Shown in pieces: positions 22,060 to 28,574 of a DNA stretch of 30,477 nt (the stretch's first letter is position 1; each line of letters starts with the position of its first letter). Made by a program: the position numbers and the translations under genes. The stretch is from SIG447 sp045577075 (GTDB lineage: Bacteria; Bacillota; Clostridia; UMGS1883; UMGS1540), in NCBI GenBank assembly GCA_045577075.1, contig JAZNHR010000052.1, forward strand, positions 1-30,477, given 5' to 3'. A model generated the notes under the pieces. The model was given only the letters and a program-made list of their open reading frames with translations, did not search any database and was not told where the DNA came from.

Positions 22060-22217
22060 AATGCACGCAATGCTGCGGACACCTATTTTATCGACGGCAA
22101 AGCCCACATTGCCCTTTGCGGCGCGGAAGGCACGGAAGATAATTGCCACCCCAAGGATTCGGCTTTGCTTCCATGGCAAAAGCAGTAGAGGACGTTATCG
22201 TGCAAAACGGCATCTAA
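22060..22217 (+). pseudogene. C-terminal remnant of an SGNH/GDSL-type hydrolase, frameshifted
   Basis: Two frames joined by a one-base shift near 22158 read DTYFIDGKAHIALCGAEGTE, DNCHPKD, then GFASMAKAVEDVIVQNGI and TAA at 22215. This matches the last part of SGNH hydrolases, where the catalytic Asp-x-x-His pair appears as DxxHP followed by a G-F-x-x-MA helix. Adding one T in GATTCGGC restores a single frame. No N-terminal part exists upstream, since the GtrA gene ends at 22040. It is a truncated, broken fragment and no longer codes for an enzyme. Confidence 0.65.
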
Positions 22218-22236
22218 GCCGGGAAGGAGAATGAAA

Positions 22237-22803
22237 ATGTATTGTGAAAACTGTCAGTCACCACTTGCATATGGTGCTAAATATTGTAACACCTGCGGCG
22301 AAAAGGTACCGCACGGTGTATTTGATGCCGCCTACGGAAAAACCGTATGGGCAAAGCTGGATAAAGTAAAGGATGGCTATGATACGTTTTTCTTAAAAAA
22401 AATTACGGGAAGCGTGGCATTTAAAATCGTGTCCCTGTTGGCGGTGCTTGTGTATTTCTTTTTTTCCATGTACGGGAATCTCACGGGGATACGCCTCAAG
22501 GAAAATGATGCCTATACCATTACACAAAACAAAACGACGGACGAATATTATATTTACCCTACGCAGGCAGAAGCGAATCTGGAGCTTTTCGTACCTGTCG
22601 GGACGGACACCATTTTGTTTACGGCTATGAAGGACGAGATCATGGCCGAGAAAAAGGAATTTTCACCCGAGCAGTATAAGGCGGAGGGTTATGCCGTCAG
22701 CGCAGGGGAATATGACTTTGTGGAAATTACGGCTTTGCGCAAGGGGAAGACGGCGGATACGGTCAAAATTGTCGTTGCAGAAAAAATTGAGGTGACAAAA
22801 TGA
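22237..22803 (+). CDS. Zinc-ribbon membrane protein, first of a pair
   Basis: A 188-aa protein with an N-terminal zinc ribbon (C3, C6, C17, C20; YCENCQSPLAYGAKYCNTCG), a short linker, one membrane segment at about residues 58-80 (VAFKIVSLLAVLVYFFFSMY) and a C-terminal domain of about 105 residues that should lie outside the cell. ATG 22231 is only one base from GGAAGGAG, so ATG 22237 with seven bases is preferred. Its stop overlaps the next gene (ATGA). Many Bacillota have such zinc-ribbon plus membrane proteins of unknown role. The C-terminal domain matches nothing I know. Confidence 0.78.
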   Translation: MYCENCQSPLAYGAKYCNTCGEKVPHGVFDAAYGKTVWAKLDKVKDGYDTFFLKKITGSVAFKIVSLLAVLVYFFFSMYGNLTGIRLKENDAYTITQNKTTDEYYIYPTQAEANLELFVPVGTDTILFTAMKDEIMAEKKEFSPEQYKAEGYAVSAGEYDFVEITALRKGKTADTVKIVVAEKIEVTK

Positions 22804-23672
22804 ATAAGTTTACAAATGAAGAAATGCAGTATTGCACCTATTGCGGCACCATCAATAAAAAATCTGCTGTCGAGTGCACGGAATGCGGCAAAAAAATACG
22901 CGGCGAATACAAGCCCTTTTACGATTTTTTGAAAAAGCATACAAAAGAAGAATTGTCCGGCTCTGTGACAGACACGCTCTTTTCCTGCCTCAAGCAATTT
23001 TTGCTTTCCCATGTGTATGGGGTTGCCCTGTCCGTGACCGTGATTGCGGCGGCGGCGTCCACCGTGTACGCGGCACAGCCCCACGTGAAAAAAGTGACCG
23101 AAATGAAAAGGATACAGACGGCGCTGCCCGTACAGGAAGAAGTGCAGCCGCAGACGCCTATAACCGCGGATGATTTATATGACTTTTACCATCTTGCCGG
23201 CAATTACGATGCTTTTACGGACGGGCTCCGTGCTTCCGAGCCCTACTGGGCACAGGACGTGCGATATTATAATTCTGCCGATGAAATGTATGCTGAAAAT
23301 AACATAGACGGGTTCTCGTATGGCGGTGTGCACGAGATGATTGCAAATCCTATCACGATGCATATGCTGGACGTTGACCCTGCCTACGAGGATAGCCCAT
23401 ACAGCCATGTATACACAGATAGATATTTGGATAATGCTTCCGCCGTAGAAGGCGAGGCGTGTACCACGGCAATTGCTAAGGCGCTCCTTGCTGATGGATA
23501 CAGAGTGGCAGAATGTAACTATGTCCTTTGCGAGGCAGAAGGGGAATACGATTTTGAAACCCATACAGGCTCCAATGTTGTGAAGAAACTGGTGTATAAA
23601 TTTGTGTATGTGGAGCACGAGGGGGAATGGTACATCGTCGAGGACAGGCTTATAGAACGCGTAAACGTGTAA
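22800..23672 (+). CDS. Zinc-ribbon membrane protein, second of a pair
   Basis: A 290-aa protein with the same plan as its upstream partner: zinc ribbon C12, C15, C26, C29 (YCTYCGTINKKSAVECTECG), membrane segment at about 71-92 (HVYGVALSVTVIAAAASTVY), and a 195-residue outer domain. The latter has LYDFYHLAGNYDAFTDGL and a C-terminal strand set ending EGEWYIVEDRLIERVNV, like the fold of small cystatin or NTF2-like domains, though this is a guess. The start overlaps the previous stop by four bases. A hairpin terminator follows. Function unknown. Confidence 0.78.
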   Translation: MNKFTNEEMQYCTYCGTINKKSAVECTECGKKIRGEYKPFYDFLKKHTKEELSGSVTDTLFSCLKQFLLSHVYGVALSVTVIAAAASTVYAAQPHVKKVTEMKRIQTALPVQEEVQPQTPITADDLYDFYHLAGNYDAFTDGLRASEPYWAQDVRYYNSADEMYAENNIDGFSYGGVHEMIANPITMHMLDVDPAYEDSPYSHVYTDRYLDNASAVEGEACTTAIAKALLADGYRVAECNYVLCEAEGEYDFETHTGSNVVKKLVYKFVYVEHEGEWYIVEDRLIERVNV

Positions 23673-23682
23673 TACAGAAAAC

Positions 23683-23706
23683 AAACAGCCCTTTGGGGCT
23701 GTTTTT
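23683..23706 (+). terminator. Terminator after the zinc-ribbon pair
   Basis: AAACAGCCC and GGGCTGTTT (9 bp) with a TTTG loop, followed by two more T. It lies directly before the first operator of the sdpR promoter region. Confidence 0.88.
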
Positions 23707-23708
23707 CT

Positions 23709-23728
23709 ATTTAGATTTTTTTCTAAAT
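23709..23728 (+). promoter_or_regulatory. Operator 1 upstream of sdpR-like gene
   Basis: ATTTAGA, six bases, TCTAAAT: an inverted repeat identical in arms and spacing to operator 2. It ends five bases before the -35 of the sdpR promoter. Confidence 0.7.
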
Positions 23729-23733
23729 ACCTC

Positions 23734-23762
23734 TTGACAAAAAGATTGCCTTTTGGTATATT
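23734..23762 (+). promoter_or_regulatory. Promoter of the sdpR-sdpI-like operon
   Basis: TTGACA (perfect -35, 23734-23739), 17 bases, TATATT (23757-23762). A near-consensus promoter standing between two identical palindromes, one just upstream of -35 and one covering the start point. Confidence 0.88.
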
Positions 23763-23764
23763 AT

Positions 23765-23784
23765 ATTTAGAAATATTTCTAAAT
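23765..23784 (+). promoter_or_regulatory. Operator 2 over the sdpR transcription start
   Basis: ATTTAGAAAT followed by ATTTCTAAAT is a perfect 20-base palindrome located at the expected start point. It shares the ATTTAGA-N6-TCTAAAT pattern of operator 1, 56 bases upstream. Binding here would block transcription, which fits autorepression by the ArsR-type gene downstream. Confidence 0.8.
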
Positions 23785-23803
23785 AGTATTAGAGGTGATA
23801 CAA

Positions 23804-24073
23804 TTGGGGATAAACGAGACCTTAAAAGCAATTTCTGACCCTGTAAGACGGGATATTTTGCAAATGCTGGGTGGCGGCAGGAAGTCTGCCGGGGAAATTG
23901 CAGAGCAGTTTCAGCTTACGGGGGCTACGGTGTCCTACCATTTGGCAAAACTGAAAAGTGCGGACCTGATTGCGGAAGAAAAGTATAAGAATTTTATTTA
24001 TTATGAGCTGAATACGTCGGTTTTTGAAGAGGTTTTAACCTGGATTTATGCGCTGGGAGGGAATAAGTCATGA
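23804..24073 (+). CDS. SdpR-like ArsR-family autorepressor (TTG start)
   Basis: An 89-aa winged-helix ArsR-type regulator: LKAISDPVRRDILQMLGGGR, then AGEIAEQFQLTGATVSYHLA (recognition helix) and NFIYYELNTSVFEEVL. It closely resembles SdpR, the autorepressor of the Bacillus subtilis sdpRI operon. There are no metal-binding cysteines, in line with SdpR rather than metal sensors. TTG 23804 sits six bases after AGAGGTG; an in-frame GTG at 23795 overlaps that site and is rejected. It is coupled to the SdpI-like gene by an ATGA overlap. Two palindromes around its promoter suggest autoregulation. Confidence 0.88.
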   Translation: MGINETLKAISDPVRRDILQMLGGGRKSAGEIAEQFQLTGATVSYHLAKLKSADLIAEEKYKNFIYYELNTSVFEEVLTWIYALGGNKS

Positions 24074-24681
24074 AATTTATGAAATGGAAAATTCTGTTGG
24101 TTACTTGCCTTGTTTGTCTTTTGCCCATTTTGTTAGGGCTTGCGCTTTGGAATCGGCTGCCTGAAAGCATTGCTATTCATTTTGATATGCACAATACGCC
24201 GGATAACTTTGCGTCAAAGGGCTTTGCGGTGTTCGGGCTGCCGCTTCTTATGGTACTCATGCAGACCTTTGGCTGTTTTGTAAACGACATCAATGCGGCA
24301 AAGCACGGGGAATGCAAAAAATTTGAACGGGCAGCAAAGTGGATTATTCCTGTCCTGTGCGTCACTGTACAAATGGCAATCTTTGGGTATGCACTCGGGT
24401 GGGACGTGGATGTCCGCAAAGTGGCGGCAATTTTGGTGGGGCTGATTTTCCTTGTCATCGGGAACTACCTGCCGAAGGTTGACTATATTAAAAACTATGA
24501 TATAGCCGCCGAAAAAGCCCGAAAAATTAACCGCTTTATCGGCTTTGAAATGGTGGTTATGGGCATTCTTTTTCTTGTCAGTATTTTCCTGCCGCCCACA
24601 TTTACCGTGGCGTGCGTCTTTTTGCTTATTCCGTATACAGGAATTGGCGTAATTTACGGTATAAAAGTAGCCAAAAAATAA
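24070..24681 (+). CDS. SdpI-family immunity-like membrane protein
   Basis: A 203-aa membrane protein with about six hydrophobic segments and the DUF1648/SdpI pattern near the first loop (WNRLPESIAIHFDMHNTPDN, then FASKGFAVFG). In Bacillus subtilis SdpI gives immunity to the SdpC cannibalism toxin and sequesters SdpR at the membrane when toxin is present. Here the pair sdpR-sdpI is present, but no SdpC-like toxin gene is in the window. So it may defend against foreign toxin or serve another signal. The start overlaps the sdpR stop. Confidence 0.88.
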   Translation: MKFMKWKILLVTCLVCLLPILLGLALWNRLPESIAIHFDMHNTPDNFASKGFAVFGLPLLMVLMQTFGCFVNDINAAKHGECKKFERAAKWIIPVLCVTVQMAIFGYALGWDVDVRKVAAILVGLIFLVIGNYLPKVDYIKNYDIAAEKARKINRFIGFEMVVMGILFLVSIFLPPTFTVACVFLLIPYTGIGVIYGIKVAKK

Positions 24682-24753
24682 AATGTCTGTTTGCAAAACG
24701 CACCCCAAAAAACCAGTCGCAATGAGACGCGTATGCATAAAAAAGAGGTACAC

Positions 24754-25302
24754 ATGGACATAGAACTTGGTGGTAAGAGACTTAAATATCATTTGCAATA
24801 TAAGAAAGTCAAAAACATAAACGTGCGCGTAAAATCGGACAGCACCATTTACGTATCAGCCCCCACGCATATCTCGCGCTTACAGATTGAAGACTTTTTA
24901 AGGGAAAAGGCTGATTTTATTCTTCGGGCGCAGTCGATGTATCTGGAAAAAGCCGAAACGCCAAAAATACAGTATTATACGGAAGAAGAACTCAAAGAAA
25001 CTGTTCTGTCGCTTTGCAAGGCATCGTATCCCCATTATGAAAGGCAGGGTTTTCCTTGCCCGGAAATCCGCTTTCGCAAAATGGTTTCCCGGTGGGGAAG
25101 CTGTCAGCCTGTGCGCGGCGTCCTGACGTTCAGCCTATGCCTTATGTATGCGCCGCCAGAATGCGTTGAATATGTGGTATGGCATGAGTTTACCCACTTT
25201 TTGCAGGCGAATCATTCCGCCGCCTTTTACGAAGAACTGGAAAAGGTGTGCCCCGACTGGAAAGAAAGAAGAAAACGGTTGAAGGAGATACAAATTCGAT
25301 GA
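24754..25302 (+). CDS. YgjP-like (DUF45) zinc metallopeptidase
   Basis: A 182-aa YgjP-like metallopeptidase of the M48-related DUF45 family. It shows the N-terminal YKKVKNINVRVKSDSTIYVS strand set, the RFRKMVSRWGSCQP motif, and the catalytic HEFTH (144-148) with third ligand H154 (ANHSAAFYEELEKVCPDW). The open frame reaches 24691, but AAGAGGTACAC just before ATG 24754 marks the start, and the protein then begins as others do. Substrate unknown. The TIGR04076-like gene follows with an ATGA overlap. Confidence 0.88.
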   Translation: MDIELGGKRLKYHLQYKKVKNINVRVKSDSTIYVSAPTHISRLQIEDFLREKADFILRAQSMYLEKAETPKIQYYTEEELKETVLSLCKASYPHYERQGFPCPEIRFRKMVSRWGSCQPVRGVLTFSLCLMYAPPECVEYVVWHEFTHFLQANHSAAFYEELEKVCPDWKERRKRLKEIQIR

Positions 25303-25613
25303 AAAAATGCAGAATTACTGTTATGAAAACCGCACGCTATGCGGATTTAATTGCAGAATACGAAAACCCTATCGAGCACGCCTGCGACATGCAGGAGGGA
25401 CAAGTCTTTATTGCAAACGGCTGGGAAAAGCCGGCAGGAATGTGCGATAGCGCGTGGGAAAGTATGTCCGCTTTTGTCATGACCCTTTCTCATGGCGGCG
25501 AGAATTTATATGACGGCTGGATGAAAAACAAAAAATCCGCCATGATTTCCTGCAATGACGGGTTTCGGCCTGTCAGCTTCTACATAGAAGCGCTGGAGGA
25601 AGAGGCGGATTAA
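25299..25613 (+). CDS. TIGR04076-family small protein
   Basis: A 104-aa soluble protein of the TIGR04076 type, function unknown. Typical features: KKCRITVMKTARYADLIAEY at the start, EGQVFIANGWEKPAGMCDSA in the centre and SCNDGFRPVSFYIEALEE at the end. Conserved cysteines (C4, C29, C49 and C86 here, by count) may matter but are not in a clear metal motif. An in-frame extension to 25248 lies inside the upstream gene and is rejected. ATG overlaps that gene's TGA. Its own TAA ends three bases before the stop of the convergent minus-strand gene, with no visible terminator between. Confidence 0.82.
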   Translation: MKKCRITVMKTARYADLIAEYENPIEHACDMQEGQVFIANGWEKPAGMCDSAWESMSAFVMTLSHGGENLYDGWMKNKKSAMISCNDGFRPVSFYIEALEEEAD

Positions 25614-25616
25614 AAT

Positions 25617-26408
25617 TTATTTATTTTGCATGTGAATATCTATGCCGGGTGCACCGATGTACATATCATCATTGCCGTTCAAGGTATGGTATTTTATTAT
25701 TGTATACGTGGGATATTGAAAAATGACGCTTCCACCGTCCCTATACCGCAGTTCCTCTACTATGCCGTTTTTAACGTCACAGTTTGCTTTTGCGAGAATG
25801 GCAGATGTAGTAATTTTTCCTACTTCTATGGCATCGGCAAGGGGCAGGGTTTGCCCGTCTGTGAAAACAAAAACATCTGCGAGACCTGCGTAGTATAAAT
25901 TATGCGGCCGATAGTACCCGAAGTCGCTGTCATGGGGCGCACTTTTTCGAATCATCAGCTTTTTCCCTGCGGTGTCGCTCGGGGAAACCGAAAGAGAAAA
26001 GTCCCGAAAGCCTTCGGTGGAAATGTCATCGGTGCGGATTGTGGGGGGACTGCCCGGCGTGATGTTGCCGTCATAATAAATTACGACCTTTCGACCTAAG
26101 CCGTAGATAAAATCGATGTGGTCTGACACATACTCGATTTTGATTTTGTCTGCCATTTTCCGTTCCGATTCCCCTTCGGCAGGCTCTATCAGCATATAGT
26201 CGAGTGTTTCCTCTAAAATCGTGCCGAGAAAGCTCTGCTCCGTTTCGGCAGGCACACTTTCTGCCGGCGGTGCATAACTGTAGCCCCAGGTAGAAAAAAG
26301 CACGGGAAGATTTTTTTGCATCCGGTATCTGTCAACGGCATACGCACCACCGAATACAAGTGCCACCAGAAAAACCAAGGATAAAAGAAAAACAGTCTGC
26401 TTTTTCAT
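25617..26408 (-). CDS. Membrane-anchored extracytoplasmic protein, unknown; likely ECF sigma target
   Basis: A 263-aa protein with a basic start and one hydrophobic segment at residues 5-25 (TVFLLSLVFLVALVFGGAYA). It is either a signal anchor or an uncleaved signal; no lipobox is seen. The rest is hydrophilic and beta-rich, ending TYTIIKYHTLNGNDDMYIGA then PGIDIHMQNK. I recognise no domain. GGAGGTG precedes the ATG. Upstream is a sequence nearly identical to the promoter of the ECF sigma gene at 28413, so this protein is probably made under envelope stress sensed by that sigma factor. Confidence 0.78.
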   Translation of the reverse strand: MKKQTVFLLSLVFLVALVFGGAYAVDRYRMQKNLPVLFSTWGYSYAPPAESVPAETEQSFLGTILEETLDYMLIEPAEGESERKMADKIKIEYVSDHIDFIYGLGRKVVIYYDGNITPGSPPTIRTDDISTEGFRDFSLSVSPSDTAGKKLMIRKSAPHDSDFGYYRPHNLYYAGLADVFVFTDGQTLPLADAIEVGKITTSAILAKANCDVKNGIVEELRYRDGGSVIFQYPTYTIIKYHTLNGNDDMYIGAPGIDIHMQNK

Positions 26409-26442
26409 TAAAACACCTCCGCATTGAAAAATCTATACTATA

Positions 26443-26469
26443 GACGATTTAGAGAAGGAAAAAGTTGCA
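26443..26469 (-). promoter_or_regulatory. ECF-type promoter of the membrane-anchored gene
   Basis: On the minus strand TGCAACTTTTT, then CGTCTATAG, with AAC and CGTC 17 bases apart. The sigma operon promoter (28457-28484) has the same AAC-N17-CGTC geometry and the same TAAATCGTCTA context. This supports one sigma factor reading both. Confidence 0.7.
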
Positions 26470-26547
26470 TTGCTGAAAGATTTCGGTCAAATGGTTACCG
26501 CGGCTTGCATAAGCTTTACTGTAAAACTTTACTTTTGGGAGGTAAAA

Positions 26548-27075
26548 ATGAAAAAAGCGGTAACGGCATGGCAAACGGCAGGTTTTGTGTTTACGGGGAT
26601 ATGCGGGGTCATTCTCCACTTCCTTTTTGACTGGACAGGACAAAACCCTTTGGTAGCCCCCTTCGCGGCGGTCAATGAATCGATTTGGGAGCACATGAAG
26701 CTTTTGTTTGTTCCTATGTTTGTCTTTGCGCTGGCGGAAAGTCGATGTATCGGCAAAGCATATAAAGGGTTTTGGCAAATAAAGCTCGTCGGAATTTTAC
26801 TTGGCATTGTGCTGATTCCTACGCTGTATTACACCCTTCGCGGAATTTTTGGCGTCATGCCCGATTTTGTCAATATAGCTATTTTTTTTGTAGTAGCTGC
26901 CACTTCGTATTGGGTGGAAACAAGCCTTTTCGGGGAAGATAGTACAAATAGCCAATCGCCCTCGGCGGCACTTGCCACACTTTGGCTTTTGGCGGCGGTG
27001 TTTGTCTTGCTGACCTTTTTGCCGCCCCACATCCCGCTTTTTATGGACCCCGTCACAGGCACATATGGATTTTAA
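26548..27075 (+). CDS. DUF6512-like membrane protein
   Basis: A 175-aa integral membrane protein with about five or six hydrophobic segments. The motif HFLFDWTGQNPLVAPFAAVN followed by ESIWEHMKLLFVPMF is characteristic of a family of small membrane proteins in Clostridia that I know as DUF6512; the function is unknown. The open frame reaches 26470, but GGGAGGTAAAA directly before ATG 26548 marks the start. No promoter was found with confidence between 26470 and 26548. The C-terminus is LPPHIPLFMDPVTGTYGF. Confidence 0.78.
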   Translation: MKKAVTAWQTAGFVFTGICGVILHFLFDWTGQNPLVAPFAAVNESIWEHMKLLFVPMFVFALAESRCIGKAYKGFWQIKLVGILLGIVLIPTLYYTLRGIFGVMPDFVNIAIFFVVAATSYWVETSLFGEDSTNSQSPSAALATLWLLAAVFVLLTFLPPHIPLFMDPVTGTYGF

Positions 27076-27105
27076 AAGGGGAATAGGAAAAAATGTTCAG
27101 AATGA

Positions 27106-27168
27106 GCAAACTGAGCCCGAAGGGGTTACCCGAGGCTGTACATGGGTACAGCGAGCGGCGAAGTTTGT
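27106..27168 (+). repeat. Structured intergenic element (three-way-junction fold)
   Basis: CAAACT (27107-27112) pairs with AGTTTG (27162-27167), enclosing a perfect hairpin GCTGTAC-ATGG-GTACAGC (27135-27152) and a smaller GGG-GTTA-CCC hairpin (27122-27131). The RNA or DNA would fold as a three-way junction. A 40-codon ATG frame (27094-27216) runs through it but has a poor ribosome binding site and no family. It may be a dispersed short repeat or a small RNA. Confidence 0.4.
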
Positions 27169-27193
27169 TCCATAGCAAAAAGGCATGTACAAA

Positions 27194-27225
27194 AAGAAAA
27201 ACTTCAAATTTTTGAAGTTTTTCTT
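27194..27225 (+). terminator. Symmetric hairpin terminator
   Basis: AAGAAAAACTTCAAA pairs perfectly with TTTGAAGTTTTTCTT (15 bp) across two T, followed by CGTTTTTATT. It is AU-rich but long, and probably ends transcription from the DUF6512-like gene. Confidence 0.75.
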
Positions 27226-27269
27226 CGTTTTTATTGAAATATTCAAATTTATTATTTCTTTTCAGCAGA

Positions 27270-27300
27270 AAAATCAGACTTTTTGCGGTCTGGACTTTTT
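27270..27300 (-). terminator. Terminator of the ECF sigma/anti-sigma operon
   Basis: On the minus strand CAGAC pairs with GTCTG across an 8-base loop, followed by ATTTTTC. The stem is short but correctly placed 18 bases after the anti-sigma stop. Confidence 0.5.
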
Positions 27301-27317
27301 TTACATCCCCTTTGGAA

Positions 27318-27950
27318 TTAAGGGATGAAATTGCAGCTCCAAGAGCCGGAAATCACGAGGGGTGCATCCGCTTTGGAAAGGCCGTGCAGGGTTTCAAAAA
27401 GGACGGTATATTCGGTACCGGCTTGAAAATCCCCTTCGGCCGAAAGTAAGACTTCCGCCTTGCCGTCGCTAATGGTACCCTTCGGTGCATCGGGTATGGC
27501 AAATGTACCGTTTAAAACCTCGTTTTTGTCTTTGTCAAGTATGGTATATTCCGTAATTGCGATTTCCTGTATGTACGCAAACGGGGCTTCTGCTTTGTTT
27601 ACAAAAGAGATGGTAAGCGGCATCAGAAACGTACCGTCTTTTTCCGAGACGCCCGATATAGCCATTTTTACTTCATGTGTGGCATTTACATATTCCGTGC
27701 CGGTTATGGCGCTGTCCCAGCGGGTAATATCCCTAAAATAGCCTTTGATGGTGCTTGCAAACGGGGTGAGTGCAACGGCGGAAATACAAACTGTACATAT
27801 TGCCGCGGCGACGATCATTCTTTTTACGTGTTTTCTTTGCATATACAGTACCTCCTTGTGGATTTGTTTCAGCTCGAAAGGAGCTGCAATGGTATCCTTG
27901 ACAGTTTCCGCATGCGTTTTTAATCTGTTTTCAAGTGCCTGTAGGGTCAT
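27318..27950 (-). CDS. Putative membrane anti-sigma factor, DUF4179-like
   Basis: A 210-aa single-pass protein. The first 45 residues are cytosolic (TLQALENRLKTHAETVKDTI, ELKQIHKEVLYMQRKHVKR), then comes a membrane segment at about 46-64 (MIVAAAICTVCISAVALTPF), then an outer immunoglobulin-like domain of about 140 residues. This plan, and its place directly after an ECF sigma gene with overlap, mark it as the cognate anti-sigma factor. The start could be ATG 27959 or 27950. Spacing from GGAGGGAG favours 27950. Start codon overlaps the end of the sigma gene, so translation is coupled. The signal sensed is unknown. Confidence 0.8.
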   Translation of the reverse strand: MTLQALENRLKTHAETVKDTIAAPFELKQIHKEVLYMQRKHVKRMIVAAAICTVCISAVALTPFASTIKGYFRDITRWDSAITGTEYVNATHEVKMAISGVSEKDGTFLMPLTISFVNKAEAPFAYIQEIAITEYTILDKDKNEVLNGTFAIPDAPKGTISDGKAEVLLSAEGDFQAGTEYTVLFETLHGLSKADAPLVISGSWSCNFIP

Positions 27951-28413
27951 TTTTTGCATCTCCCTCCAAATGTTTTTGTAGTTCCATGAGTGCTTTCTTT
28001 GTTTTGTATTTTACGGTTGAAACGGGCTGTTTTAATGCCTGCGCCACTTCCGCATAGGTCATTTCGTTATAAAAGCGGAGTGTTATGTAAACGGAAAGCC
28101 CCGGGTCTAGTTTACAAATGCAGTCTACAATTTCCGTTTCCGCAAGTGGCAAATCGTAAAATATAGGCAGGGTGTCCGTCAGTTCCTCGGTGTACCGCTG
28201 CTTTTTTAGGTAGTCTTTGCACTTGTTGATTACAATACGGGTAAGCCATGTTTTGAAATACGCCTTGTTTTTCAGCCCACTATATGCTTTGAGTGCTGAT
28301 AAAACGGCTTCTTGTACACAATCTTTTGCGTCTTCCGTATTGTGTAAGTAGCCGATTGCCACCAAAAATAACGCCTTTTCACATTCTTTATATTTTTGTT
28401 CGAACAATTCCAA
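27931..28413 (-). CDS. ECF-type RNA polymerase sigma factor (TTG start)
   Basis: A 160-aa extracytoplasmic-function sigma factor. Region 2 spans about residues 5-70 (YLHNTEDAKDCVQEAVLSAL, then YFKTWLTRIVINKCKDYLKK) and region 4 about 100-150 (YITLRFYNEMTYAEVAQALK, then VSTVKYKTKKALMELQ). The open frame extends far upstream to 28617, but AAAGGAGGT six bases before TTG 28413 is the true initiation site, and the protein then has the usual length. An ECF-type promoter 44 bases upstream (28457-28484) suggests it transcribes its own gene. Anti-sigma gene overlaps its 3' end. Confidence 0.9.
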   Translation of the reverse strand: MELFEQKYKECEKALFLVAIGYLHNTEDAKDCVQEAVLSALKAYSGLKNKAYFKTWLTRIVINKCKDYLKKQRYTEELTDTLPIFYDLPLAETEIVDCICKLDPGLSVYITLRFYNEMTYAEVAQALKQPVSTVKYKTKKALMELQKHLEGDAKNDPTGT

Positions 28414-28456
28414 GCGGTAACCTCCTTTCGCCTTTGTAAAGCCTTTACATCTATTA

Positions 28457-28484
28457 GACGATTTAAACCCCAAAAAAGTTAGCA
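28457..28484 (-). promoter_or_regulatory. ECF-type autoregulatory promoter of the sigma operon
   Basis: On the minus strand TGCTAACTTTTTT, then TAAATCGTCTAATAG, with AAC and CGTC 17 bases apart. This is the layout of ECF promoters (AAC-type -35 and CGTC-type -10). The same elements recur at 26443-26469. Confidence 0.7.
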
Positions 28485-28525
28485 AAAAATGAAAAAACAT
28501 TGTAACACGACTTTTGCAAAACATA

Positions 28526-28554
28526 TTGCCTGCAAAAAACAAATATGGTATACT
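28526..28554 (+). promoter_or_regulatory. Promoter of the WYL-regulator gene
   Basis: TTGCCT (28526-28531), 17 bases, TATACT (28549-28554) preceded by TG one base upstream (extended -10). Transcription would start near 28561, giving a leader of only about 14 bases before the ATG. Confidence 0.8.
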
Positions 28555-28574
28555 GTACCCGAGGGGGACGTATG

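Noticed and set aside
25614..25616. Terminator between the convergent TIGR04076-like gene and the membrane-anchored gene
   Set aside because: Only three bases separate the stops, and no inverted repeat with a T run is visible.
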